From positions 1,674,001-1,738,000 of the forward strand of contig NZ_CP047409.1 of assembly GCF_013487865.1 (NCBI RefSeq): a DNA stretch of 64,000 nucleotides. Direction: 5' to 3'. This DNA comes from Lactobacillus johnsonii. Lineage in GTDB: Bacteria > Bacillota > Bacilli > Lactobacillales > Lactobacillaceae. The position numbers and the translations under genes are program-made. The notes under the pieces are model-generated. The model saw only the letters and a list, made by a program, of their open reading frames with translations, was not told where the DNA came from and did not search any database. Below, piece after piece: positions 18,054 to 26,727 of the stretch (within the stretch, counting starts at the first letter, position 1; each line of letters opens with the position of its first letter).

Positions 18054-19358
18054 TTATTGATTCCAAGCACTTTGGAACTTAGTCTTACCGGCATCAATTT
18101 GTGAATTCCAGTTTTGACCCTTCTTTGCTTGTGCAAAGATGTTTTGCATAATTGAATTCAATTGAGTGTATGCAGCGTTGCTGTTCTTAACTACAGGAAC
18201 ACTGTATAAGTTCTTCATTGCCTTGTCTAATTGAGCAGGAACTTTAGACTTAGTTGAGTTCTTGTAAGCACTAGAGTTAATTACATTGTTAGTTACAGGG
18301 ATGTATCCAGTTTGATCAGCCCAAGTCAATTGTTGGTTCTTACCTAACAAGTACTTAATGTACATGAAGGCAGCTGCCTTTTGTTCTGCAGTACCCTTGT
18401 TGAACATGTAGATATCAGTACCTTGTTGCATGTTGTACTTAGAAGGACGAGGTGCAACACCGTATTGGAACTTATTACCAACACCCATCTTAACAAATCC
18501 TTCACCAGCACTAGTACCTACAAACATTGCAACCTTTTGGTTAGAGAAGTCACCAGAAAGGTAACCAGCTGAACCAGCAGTCTTGAAGTAACCAGCTTTA
18601 ATACCATCAGCATAGTAGTTGATTACTTTCTTAGACTTAGAACCAGTAAAGTTGATGTTCTTAGAGAAGTTTACGCCTTCATCCTTCATACCTAAAACGT
18701 AGTAGTTTGAAAGTGAGTCGAATCCAGCACCAACAACCTTGTGGTTACTCTTTTCGTAAATCTTCTTAGATGCTGCCTTTAATTCAGCCATTGTCTTTGG
18801 TACTTTAACACCATATTTATCTAATAAATCTTTGTTATAAGTTAACATTTCAACAGATTTATTAAATGGAATACCATATTGAGTACCCTTAATTTGTGCA
18901 CCCTTTAATAATTCTTCACGGATGTCACTCTTCTTAGCTGAGCCCCAACCAATCTTACTATTGTTAATGTAAGGGGTCATATCAACCAAGCGTTTGCTAT
19001 TAGCGGCATTTAAAAGCCAGCCAGGATAAGCTTGAGTAATTGTAGGCAAGTTATTTGGTGATTGCAAAGTTGAGTTAATCTTTGCTTGTAAATCAGTATA
19101 CTTACCTTGGTTTTCAAGCTTAACAGTAATGTTAGGATTCTTCTTTTCAAAATCCTTAGTCAAGCTTTGTAAAGTCTTTTCTTGAGTTCCAGTCATACCA
19201 TGCCAGAAAACTACAGTAGTTTTCTTGGTAATCTTAGTTGGAATATCAGCTGACTTACTACTTGAGCTATCATTACTCTTAGAATTTGAGCAAGCAGTAG
19301 TGCCTACAAGGGCTAAAGCAGCAACTGCAACTGCTGCAAATTTTTTAGTGAACTTCAT
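18054..19358 (-). CDS. Sugar-type ABC transporter substrate-binding lipoprotein
   Basis: 434 aa. A lipoprotein signal (AAVAVAALALVGTTACSN) with lipobox TTAC gives a lipidated Cys at about residue 23. The mature protein is a family 1 (MalE/UgpB) solute-binding protein: VVFWHGMTGTQEKTLQSLTKDFEKKNPNI, then GIPFNKSVEMLTYNKDLLDKYG. The FWHGMTG start and NKSVEM region are seen in UgpB-like glycerol-3-phosphate binders; the ligand is not certain. It is the last gene of the five-gene operon, 45 nt after the MBL gene, and ends at a bidirectional terminator. Confidence 0.9.
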   Translation of the reverse strand: MKFTKKFAAVAVAALALVGTTACSNSKSNDSSSSKSADIPTKITKKTTVVFWHGMTGTQEKTLQSLTKDFEKKNPNITVKLENQGKYTDLQAKINSTLQSPNNLPTITQAYPGWLLNAANSKRLVDMTPYINNSKIGWGSAKKSDIREELLKGAQIKGTQYGIPFNKSVEMLTYNKDLLDKYGVKVPKTMAELKAASKKIYEKSNHKVVGAGFDSLSNYYVLGMKDEGVNFSKNINFTGSKSKKVINYYADGIKAGYFKTAGSAGYLSGDFSNQKVAMFVGTSAGEGFVKMGVGNKFQYGVAPRPSKYNMQQGTDIYMFNKGTAEQKAAAFMYIKYLLGKNQQLTWADQTGYIPVTNNVINSSAYKNSTKSKVPAQLDKAMKNLYSVPVVKNSNAAYTQLNSIMQNIFAQAKKGQNWNSQIDAGKTKFQSAWNQ

Positions 19359-19402
19359 ATGTTCCTCCCAATAAAAACAAACAACAAAATAAAATTTTAA
19401 TT

Positions 19403-20704
19403 TTAACTAAGCGTAAATACCTCTCCGCGCTTAGGTAAAATCCTTTCTCCAAATGGGTTTTCTTCTAATTCTGGATGCAATGTGTGCACAGGAGCCAAAA
19501 TTTTTGGCTCAAAACCCGCAATAATTTCTTTTAATTCAGCTACATCCGCATGTCCTGAACAACGTAGAGTTATCAATTCAATTCCACGTTTTTCAATATT
19601 TTTAATAAACGGAGCATAAGCTGGATCAAAGTCTCCCAGAGGCTCAGCATTACTATGAATGTATAAGCCTCCCTTTTGTAGTTGATCATAATGACCCACT
19701 ACTTGCCAGAAATATTGATGATCGTCCTTTAGAAGATCTTGATAACTAACTTCAAGATTTGGATCGAGCGTATCAATCTTTTCATCTTCTGGCAAGTAGT
19801 AGTAAGGAACATCCTGCTGTAATGCCAATTTTAATAATTCAGCACGTTTAGCATGAAGGACTACTTTTCGAGGAGAATCTGAAATAATTCTCAAAATTCG
19901 CTCTACATTTGTAGGATAAGTATTAAAAGTCAACTGGCGCTTTGGATTATCTTTTTGGTATTTAACTACTCTTTCAGTAAGCTCAACCTCATTCTTAACC
20001 CCTTTGAACTCTTCACTATCTTCTTCACTACGTTCTGGCCATGAAACACCAGTACCTTCGATAATTAGCATATCACATTCCTTACCGGCCGCCATAAATT
20101 GACGCACCCAATCGGGATGATAACCATGCAAGCGAATATCTCCAGTATGAACGATTGTTTTATCAGGTGTTTCGATGATTAACCCAGTTGCTCCGTAAGC
20201 ATCATGATCACTAGGAACAACTGTTAAAGTTATATCTCCAACTTTAATGGGCTGGTTTAATTTAGCAGCAATTATAGGACGAGTATAATTCTTTGGTTTA
20301 TCAGCTGCTGGTAATAAAAATTCTCCATCCCGATTCAACACCGGTAGCAAAGCCGCAGTTAATGGACCAGCATATAGTGGAATCTCTGGCGCTAAAAGAT
20401 TCATAGCTTTACTATGATCTAGATGAAGGTGAGAAATATAAGCCGCGCTGTGTTGCCAACGTTCGTGATCTATTTCTTTTCCCGTAATCTTTGGATCATA
20501 GAAATTTGGTACATCCCCAATTAATTGATATTTAAGAAGAGTTGAAAAATCTTCATCTTCCATTTTCAGTCCCAATTCTGGACGGTACACTTCTCCTAAA
20601 TCAAATAATACATGTGACTTATCATAAGCTACTTCAATCATTGGGCCGCCAATAGTCGTTAACCCATTATAAAAAGTAACTGTAGTTTTAGGCTTTGAGG
20701 TCAT
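19403..20704 (-). CDS. MBL-fold metallo-hydrolase, beta-CASP/RNase J-like, embedded in an ABC operon
   Basis: 433 aa. The metal-binding motif HLHLDHSKAM (H-x-H-x-D-H) and the following Asp/His region (VVPSDHDAYG, VHTGDIRLHG) show a metallo-beta-lactamase fold. The C-terminal CSGHADVAELKEIIAGFEP...PVHT is the beta-CASP/RNase J hallmark. It lacks the C-terminal domain of RNase J (usually ~550 aa). Natural substrate unknown: nucleic acid, or a phosphodiester processed after uptake. ATG 20704 lies within the end of the upstream permease gene (17-nt overlap) behind GAGGAG, so it is translationally coupled to the transporter. Confidence 0.85.
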   Translation of the reverse strand: MTSKPKTTVTFYNGLTTIGGPMIEVAYDKSHVLFDLGEVYRPELGLKMEDEDFSTLLKYQLIGDVPNFYDPKITGKEIDHERWQHSAAYISHLHLDHSKAMNLLAPEIPLYAGPLTAALLPVLNRDGEFLLPAADKPKNYTRPIIAAKLNQPIKVGDITLTVVPSDHDAYGATGLIIETPDKTIVHTGDIRLHGYHPDWVRQFMAAGKECDMLIIEGTGVSWPERSEEDSEEFKGVKNEVELTERVVKYQKDNPKRQLTFNTYPTNVERILRIISDSPRKVVLHAKRAELLKLALQQDVPYYYLPEDEKIDTLDPNLEVSYQDLLKDDHQYFWQVVGHYDQLQKGGLYIHSNAEPLGDFDPAYAPFIKNIEKRGIELITLRCSGHADVAELKEIIAGFEPKILAPVHTLHPELEENPFGERILPKRGEVFTLS

Positions 20705-21518
20705 TACGTACTACTCCTCGAATAATTTGCTTTCTAAAAATGAAGTAAACAATTAAAACAGGTACTACTGTTAAAGTTGCTGCTGCTAGTTGAAGTTGCG
20801 TTTGAGCACCCGCATCAGAGGCAAAGGCAGCTAAACCATTGTTCAATAAGCGCATCTTATCTTCATTTGTTACCAATAATGGCCATAAGAAGGAGTTCCA
20901 TCCTGAAATAAAACTAAGCAAGGCAACAGTAATTAATCCACCTTTAGACATTGGAACTAGAATTTTCCAAATATATTCCCAGTCAGAAGCTCCATCAATC
21001 ATGGCTGCTTTATAAATTGTTGGTGAAATTGCTGTGAAGTAGCTTTGTAAATAGTACATATAAAAGATAGATGTTAAGAACGGTAAAACCAATCCTAAAT
21101 ATGTATTCAATAAGCCTAAATGAGCAATTGTATTGTAGTTGGTAAAAATTATTGCTTCTCCCGGAACCATTAAGAGTGAAAGGAAAATTAGCTGAATAAA
21201 TCCTTTTCCCTTAAACTTCAAGTTGGTCATTGCAAATGCACCGAGAATTGAAGTAAACAATGTAACAATTGTTGTAGTTGCCGCTGTAATAAAGGTGTTT
21301 AAGAAATATCTTGCAAACGGTGCTTGCTCAAATACCTTTTGATAGTTACTCCACCTCAAAGTCTTTGGAATTAAAGTTGGTGGAATAGTGGTGGTTTCTT
21401 GATAGGACATCAATCCACCTAAGATCATATAAATAAATGGGAAAACAGTTATAATGCCAAAAATTCCAATGAATAGATAGACAAAAATCATTCCCCAACG
21501 TAGTTTTTTCTTCTTCAT
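20688..21518 (-). CDS. Carbohydrate-type ABC transporter permease (MalG/UgpE class)
   Basis: 276 aa with six predicted helices. The EAA loop (AAMIDGASDWEYIWKILVPMSKGGLITV) that docks to the ATPase is at about residues 190-217. MalG-type permeases pair with a MalF-type partner, here the gene immediately upstream (1 nt gap). The N-terminus is KKKKLRWGMIFVYLFIGIFGI. Confidence 0.92.
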   Translation of the reverse strand: MKKKKLRWGMIFVYLFIGIFGIITVFPFIYMILGGLMSYQETTTIPPTLIPKTLRWSNYQKVFEQAPFARYFLNTFITAATTTIVTLFTSILGAFAMTNLKFKGKGFIQLIFLSLLMVPGEAIIFTNYNTIAHLGLLNTYLGLVLPFLTSIFYMYYLQSYFTAISPTIYKAAMIDGASDWEYIWKILVPMSKGGLITVALLSFISGWNSFLWPLLVTNEDKMRLLNNGLAAFASDAGAQTQLQLAAATLTVVPVLIVYFIFRKQIIRGVVRNDLKA

Positions 21519-21519
21519 T

Positions 21520-22383
21520 CTAACTGTTCACCTTTTTCATCAATTTTCTTTGTAAGAAAGTTACGAACAATATAAATAGGAACAAGACTACTGTTGCAGC
21601 CATTGCTACACCAGGCGTACCAACAATTTGGAATTTATTATAAATATAGTAAACTGCCGTCATTGCCGAATTACCCACACCAGCTTGTCCATTAAATAAT
21701 GCATAAACTTGGGTATAGATCTTAAATGCCCCAATTAAGTTAACAGTTAAAAGAAAGGCTAAAGTTGGGACTAACTGTGGCACTGTTATGCGCCAGAACT
21801 TTTCCCTACTTGTTGCACCATACATATCAGCTAAAACATAGTAATTTGGTTCAATATTTCTTAACGCACCCATCAAGATAACGATGTTAAATGCCAAAGA
21901 TGACCAAACACCAAAGATAATCAATGAAACAAGACTTAGACTCGGATTATCTAACCAATCAGGTTGTGGTAAATGAACAAGTTTTAATAAGAAGTTCAAT
22001 AAACCGTATTCACCATTAAAGATATAGCGAAATACAATTCCGATTGCGATCGTACTTGTAACATATGGCATAAAAAACATAGTTTCAAAGAAGGCGGTAT
22101 GTTTAATCTTTGAAAAGATAAACCATGCTAATGCAACAGAAATTATTAAGGCAATTGGTACAGCTAAAAATGAATAAATAGCTGTATTCATAATTGCACG
22201 CCAAAATTCTGGATCGCTAAAAATATATTGATAGTTAGAAAGGCCATTAAATTGTAGGTCAATTAATGGTCCACCCTGAAAACTCATCGTAAAAGCACGT
22301 AGAATTGGCCAAATACTAAATACCGTAACACAAATAATGGCCGGTGCTAAAAATAACCAAGCTTTTTTCTGATTATCTTTCAT
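21520..22383 (-). CDS. Carbohydrate-type ABC transporter permease (MalF/UgpA class)
   Basis: 287 aa with six predicted helices. EAA loop: VLADMYGATSREKFWRITVPQLVPTL, around residues 180-205. N-terminal helix AWLFLAPAIICVTVFSIWPILRAF is typical of UgpA/MalF. Its ATG (22383) shares a base with the stop of the ATPase gene. Confidence 0.92.
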   Translation of the reverse strand: MKDNQKKAWLFLAPAIICVTVFSIWPILRAFTMSFQGGPLIDLQFNGLSNYQYIFSDPEFWRAIMNTAIYSFLAVPIALIISVALAWFIFSKIKHTAFFETMFFMPYVTSTIAIGIVFRYIFNGEYGLLNFLLKLVHLPQPDWLDNPSLSLVSLIIFGVWSSLAFNIVILMGALRNIEPNYYVLADMYGATSREKFWRITVPQLVPTLAFLLTVNLIGAFKIYTQVYALFNGQAGVGNSAMTAVYYIYNKFQIVGTPGVAMAATVVLFLFILFVTFLQRKLMKKVNS

Positions 22384-23468
22384 TAATAGATTCGCTCCCC
22401 ATCTGGCTTAAATAAGTAAACGCGATCTAAGTTCATCTTAAATTTCACGCTATCTCCAGGTTTTATCTCTTGCTCTAAATCAATCAATGCACGCTGATTT
22501 GTTCCAGCATGAGTAAATTTCAATACTCGTTCGCGTCCAATCAATTCGACATCATCAATCACTTCGGAAAGTTCGCCTTCATCACTTAACTTTAGGTTTT
22601 CAGGACGAATACTCAATGTATAGTCTCCGGCTACTAAGTCGCCTCTAAATCTTGCACTATCTAATTTTCCAACTGGAATCTCAAAGTCTGTCCCAATAAT
22701 CTTATTGTCTGCTACATTTACATCAAAATTATCAATTACTGGATTACCAATAAAGTTAGCAACAAATTGATTATTAGGTTCAAGATAAAGGTCTTGACCC
22801 TTATCATCTTGTTGAATTACTCCATTATGGAAAAGAATAATCTTATCACCAATTGAGAGTGCTTCTTCTTGATCGTGGGTAACGAATAAAGTAGTAATTC
22901 CTACTTCCTTAACCAAATTACGAATTTCTTCACGAATCTTTAAACGTAAGCGGGCATCTAAGTTACTCAATGGTTCATCCATTAATAAAATTTGTGGTTC
23001 TTGCACTAATGCACGTGCAATCGAAACACGCTGTTGTTGTCCACCAGAAAGATTGCCCGGTTTTTGATCAGCTAATTCTTCAATATGAGTTAATTTCATA
23101 AATTTTTGGGCGATTTTTTCAGCTTCATCTTTTGACTTCTTATTCTTTCCCACTGTCATTGGAAACATTACATTCTGTAAAACAGTCATATGTGGGTATA
23201 AGGCATAGTTTTGGAATACATAGCCAATATTACGATCTTTTGGCGCAACATTAAGAAGAGACTTACCATTTACAATAATGTCTCCACCAGTCGGATTCAA
23301 TAGTCCGGCAATCATATTTAAAGTTGTAGTTTTTCCACAACCACTAGGACCCAACAAGCACACTAAGTCGCCCTTCTTTACAGAAAAGCTAACAGACTTA
23401 ATTGCTTGGTAACCATTCTCATAAGTTTTTTCTAGGTTATTTACCTGAATGAATTTATCTTCGTTCAT
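22383..23468 (-). CDS. Sugar-type ABC transporter ATPase (UgpC/MsmK class)
   Basis: 361 aa. Walker A GPSGCGKTT (about residues 39-47), Q-loop YVFQNYALYPHMTV, signature LSGGQQQRVSIARAL, Walker B ILLMDEPLSNLD and H-loop FVTHDQEEAL are all intact. The C-terminal ~120 residues form the TOBE/OB regulatory domain of MalK-like ATPases. First gene of the operon ATPase-permease-permease-MBL-binding protein. The 306 nt upstream hold two DnaA-like boxes. Confidence 0.94.
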   Translation of the reverse strand: MNEDKFIQVNNLEKTYENGYQAIKSVSFSVKKGDLVCLLGPSGCGKTTTLNMIAGLLNPTGGDIIVNGKSLLNVAPKDRNIGYVFQNYALYPHMTVLQNVMFPMTVGKNKKSKDEAEKIAQKFMKLTHIEELADQKPGNLSGGQQQRVSIARALVQEPQILLMDEPLSNLDARLRLKIREEIRNLVKEVGITTLFVTHDQEEALSIGDKIILFHNGVIQQDDKGQDLYLEPNNQFVANFIGNPVIDNFDVNVADNKIIGTDFEIPVGKLDSARFRGDLVAGDYTLSIRPENLKLSDEGELSEVIDDVELIGRERVLKFTHAGTNQRALIDLEQEIKPGDSVKFKMNLDRVYLFKPDGERIY

Positions 23469-23737
23469 ATATCTCTCACTACTACATTTAGATTTAAATC
23501 ATATTACATCACAAATTTTATGATAAAAGCAACAAAATCACAAATATTTTTTCAATAAATAATTCGTACTTTGTGAATTTTTTCTGTTTTTTTGTGGATA
23601 AGATGTGGATAATGATATCATTTAAGGAACGATATTTCCATAAAAATAAAAATAAATCGTATTTTACCTCTTGCATTTTTTAGATGTCCCCTTGGAATCT
23701 GTTTTACCAACATACAAGATAGAGAAAGGCGAACAAT
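23469..23737. promoter_or_regulatory. Intergenic region upstream of the ABC operon, with two tandem DnaA-box-like sites
   Basis: The 306-nt gap holds two perfect TGTGGATAA nonamers (RC of TTATCCACA) at 23593-23601 and 23604-23612, 11 bp apart in the same orientation and embedded in A/T-rich sequence. No clear cre was found. Promoter elements for the ABC operon are presumably in the A/T-rich part near 23500-23560, but I cannot pick a convincing pair. Confidence 0.5.
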
Positions 23738-23768
23738 AAAAAACACTACATCTTGTGCAGTGTTTTTT
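23738..23768 (-). terminator. Terminator of the C69 dipeptidase gene
   Basis: Arms AAAAAACACT (23738-23747) and AGTGTTTTTT (23759-23768), followed by T/A-rich bases. Confidence 0.85.
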
Positions 23769-23774
23769 AAAAAA

Positions 23775-25208
23775 TTACAAATTGTCGCCACGTTCAAATT
23801 GAAATTTAGAAGAATTTAGTGCTTGTCTCGTCAAATCACTTATTAATTTCTTAGTTTCATTAGTAATATATGCAGCCGTTTCAGCATTAGCAGCAGTTAA
23901 ATATTTAGTTTGCTCTTTTCCAGATAATTCTCCAGCTTTCTCATCGGTTGCTGAAATGCGACTAACAGCGTAACTTTGGCATTCATCTCTAAAGTTCTCA
24001 ACTTGGTAAATAAACTGATGATATCTTGGCTCTACTAAAACTTGCAAACTCTTATACAACCAATATGCACTAGACTCTGGAGTAACCATATGACTAGCCG
24101 TTTGATAATTTAATGGTGTGTCATCAATATTGGTATAGAAAGGTACATAAGGACTATAAGCATAAAAACCAAAGTTAACCCACTGAATACCTGCTATTTT
24201 TTTAGGAACATCATTTCTAATTTGAAGAATACAACTAGATTGATTTCTGTCCAAAGCAATCGATCTAAACATTTTTTGCTTCTTATCATCTCCTGAAGCA
24301 AAAGACCCCATTGGGTCATATTCAGTACCGTTATAGTGACTAGACAAGAAAAATTCTACATCCTCAACGCCAATTTTCTTTTCCGGTTTTCTAATAAATG
24401 GCATTTCTTGACTTAACGGATCCTGCTCAATACTTGGATTAAACAGCTTTTGTCCATACCAAGTTCTTGGGGTGTTATAGTAACTGTCTGCTTCTGCTTT
24501 GGTACCAAAAATATCTCTAAAACTCCACTTACCATCAGTACTTGGATTTAAGTGATTTCTTTCTACAAAATCACGAATAGTTGGTGCATACATAAAATTA
24601 TCATGATCATCAAAATCAATATCTTGAATCACCATTATATTAGGACAAATTGCATAGGAATCTTCGGGAATTCTTTGTGCTACCCATTGATGACCAGCGC
24701 CAGTTTCAAAATACCAAACTTCATCGTGGTCAGAAAAAGCGATACCGTTACTTTCGCCAGTACCATATTTTTCAATTAATTTACCTAAACGCTCTACCCC
24801 TTCACGAGCACTTTTAACAAACGGTAAGACCAGGTAAACCATCGAATCTTCATCTATTCCATTTTCTACTAATGGATCATGACCTAAGCAACGTGCATTT
24901 GTGGCCTCTGTTTCAGTAGCCGACATAGCAACGTTATATTCATTAATTCCTTGTTCATCCCAGCGACCTTCTGATTCATCAGCTGTTGGAGTGGCAGTCC
25001 ACTTACAACCATGTCCCTTTAAATGAAGCTTTAAACCATTATATTTTGAAACATATTCTTCATCATAATCTTTTGCTTCATGGACAACAAAAGTCTTTTC
25101 ATTAATGCCGCCATAACCGTCTTCATCACGAGCAATAATGGTTGAACCATCAATTGTAGCCTTTTTTCCGACAATCATTGCCGTACAGTTATCCTTGCTT
25201 TTGTTCAT
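23775..25208 (-). CDS. pepD: Peptidase family C69 dipeptidase
   Basis: 477 aa cytosolic N-terminal nucleophile hydrolase that cleaves dipeptides with broad specificity. MNKSKDN is a short propeptide; Cys8 in the NCTAMIVGKKAT motif is the nucleophile exposed after processing. Further family motifs: GSTIIARDEDGYGG, YNVAMSATETEATNARCLGHDP, and GESNGIAFSDHDEVWYFETGAGHQWVAQR. Length is normal. An inverted repeat (25235-25265) sits 27 nt upstream of the start. Confidence 0.92.
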   Translation of the reverse strand: MNKSKDNCTAMIVGKKATIDGSTIIARDEDGYGGINEKTFVVHEAKDYDEEYVSKYNGLKLHLKGHGCKWTATPTADESEGRWDEQGINEYNVAMSATETEATNARCLGHDPLVENGIDEDSMVYLVLPFVKSAREGVERLGKLIEKYGTGESNGIAFSDHDEVWYFETGAGHQWVAQRIPEDSYAICPNIMVIQDIDFDDHDNFMYAPTIRDFVERNHLNPSTDGKWSFRDIFGTKAEADSYYNTPRTWYGQKLFNPSIEQDPLSQEMPFIRKPEKKIGVEDVEFFLSSHYNGTEYDPMGSFASGDDKKQKMFRSIALDRNQSSCILQIRNDVPKKIAGIQWVNFGFYAYSPYVPFYTNIDDTPLNYQTASHMVTPESSAYWLYKSLQVLVEPRYHQFIYQVENFRDECQSYAVSRISATDEKAGELSGKEQTKYLTAANAETAAYITNETKKLISDLTRQALNSSKFQFERGDNL

Positions 25209-25234
25209 TATTTTCTGCTATATAAAACATGGAA

Positions 25235-25265
25235 ATATGTAGAAGAATACGAATTTTCTACATAT
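25235..25265. promoter_or_regulatory. Inverted repeat upstream of pepD
   Basis: Perfect 10-bp arms ATATGTAGAA (25235-25244) and TTCTACATAT (25256-25265) with an 11-bp centre. It could be an operator or a 5'-UTR hairpin; no poly-U follows in the pepD direction. Confidence 0.45.
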
Positions 25266-25336
25266 CAGAAAGATATATTTTTCCTTTCTTTGTTTCATTT
25301 ACTGTCGTCTTTACTAGTGTTCTAATATTCCACACA

Positions 25337-25400
25337 TTGACCAGCTCTTACAGCTTAAGGGCCTAGCCAGCCCCATTTATTTTCTTTATTTCGCTAAAGC
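25337..25400 (-). ncRNA. Candidate omega-RNA scaffold / right end of the TnpB element
   Basis: Just past the tnpB stop the minus strand carries two short hairpins (GGGC...GCCC near 25375-25361, AGCT-GTAAG-AGCT near 25356-25344) and then GGTCAA ending at 25337, resembling IS200/605 right ends, which often end TCAA. If correct, the guide would start at 25336 going down. I could not identify the left end or confirm by folding. Confidence 0.35.
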
Positions 25401-26543
25401 TAAAAGGTTTAAAACCGCATTTTCATCTCGATCATTACTGTAGCCACATTCATAACAAATATACTCATTATGTTTGGTACCATGCTTTTTGTTACCTTGC
25501 AAAGTGATTTTTTCGTCGCCAGTCTTGACATAACCACACTGAGCGCATCTTTGTGTTGATGGGTATGTTTTATTAGCTAAGATTAATTCTTTGCCATACC
25601 AATCACACTTATAAGTTAGTATTTGTCTAAACTTGCTAAATAACGATCTCTGCATTCCTTTGGAGGCTACGTGCGTCATCATCATTTCTTTAACTGCTAA
25701 GTCTTCAATTACAATTTGGTCGTAATTATCTATAAGCTTAGTAGTGAACTTTTGTAAAAGATCATTTTGGATATTAGCCACTTTACGATAATCTCTTTGC
25801 AGTTTGGTTCTCACCGCAAAGTAATTATTTGATTTTGTAGCTAACTTGCCGTTAACTTCTCTTTTACGTGCTGAGACTCTTTGATAATGTTTGATACGCT
25901 TATAAAGCTTTTGCAATTTAGCTGGCAAAACATTAATTTGCCCCTCGGTATAGTTAAAATGACCAACATTAATATCAACTGCTGTCTTTTGATGAGTTTT
26001 AGCTTTACTTGAAATCTCTTCTTCATAAGGCAAAGCCGCATAATAGCTCCCTTTTTCTTTGAAGATACTTACTACTTTGACTTCATTCATCTTTAAAGAC
26101 TCATAACTTACTAGATCAAACCAAGACTCTTTTGAGATGCTTCTTGGTTTATCAAGGCAAAGGTTGCCATTAACAATCTTAGCTCTGTCAGTTTTAAAGC
26201 CTTGTCTAGGTGCTTTCTTAGATCTAAATTTAGGTTTACCCCAATCAGACTGAGCTTTATCAAAGAAATTTTTCCAAGCATTAGCTAAGTCTTTAACAGC
26301 TAGTTGTAAACATCTAGCAGACAAATCATATTGCCAGTCAGCTTTATTAGCAACTAGTTCATCACGGACTCTGCGTTCATTGGGACTTGGATTATCTTGC
26401 TTGTTCAAGCTATGGGCTTCATACATTAATTGCCAAGTTTCTAAGCCTTTATTCCAGCAGTATCGGCGATAGTCGCACAAGGCATCAATATGTTTTTGCA
26501 TTGGTTTATTAACTTTTAGCTTAACTACTTGAGTTTTAATCAT
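25386..26543 (-). CDS. TnpB-like RNA-guided nuclease of the IS200/IS605 (IS1341) group, solitary
   Basis: 385 aa. N-terminal OrfB_IS605 helix-turn-helix region (LCDYRRYCWNKGLETWQLMYE), RuvC I around KTAVDINVGHFNY, RuvC II IVIEDLAVKEMM, a four-Cys zinc finger (CAQCGYVKTG...YICYECGY), and RuvC III DRDENAVLNLL. All three acidic residues are present (D of AVDINVG, E of IEDL, D of NDRDEN), so it is probably an active nuclease. AGGAGGTGAAGC precedes ATG 26543. No TnpA (Y1 transposase) is adjacent. TnpB proteins act with an omega-RNA from the 3' end of their gene. Confidence 0.92.
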   Translation of the reverse strand: MIKTQVVKLKVNKPMQKHIDALCDYRRYCWNKGLETWQLMYEAHSLNKQDNPSPNERRVRDELVANKADWQYDLSARCLQLAVKDLANAWKNFFDKAQSDWGKPKFRSKKAPRQGFKTDRAKIVNGNLCLDKPRSISKESWFDLVSYESLKMNEVKVVSIFKEKGSYYAALPYEEEISSKAKTHQKTAVDINVGHFNYTEGQINVLPAKLQKLYKRIKHYQRVSARKREVNGKLATKSNNYFAVRTKLQRDYRKVANIQNDLLQKFTTKLIDNYDQIVIEDLAVKEMMMTHVASKGMQRSLFSKFRQILTYKCDWYGKELILANKTYPSTQRCAQCGYVKTGDEKITLQGNKKHGTKHNEYICYECGYSNDRDENAVLNLLALAK

Positions 26544-26727
26544 TGCTTCACCTCCTAAAATACAAACATAAGTTTATCTAAGGAAGGAAAGCAAAACAAG
26601 TAAGTATTGAATTAAAGCTTATTTTCCATGTTTAGCTTTCTAAATAAGCCTAATCTTCTACCTTCTTCTATAGATTTCTATATTTTGGTTAACAGTTAAT
26701 TAGCTCCCATATAAATATAAAAATTAA

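Noticed and set aside
23775-25208. Plus-strand open frames within pepD and other genes
   Set aside because: These lie wholly inside well-supported genes, lack RBS and family similarity, and are shadows of real coding sequence.
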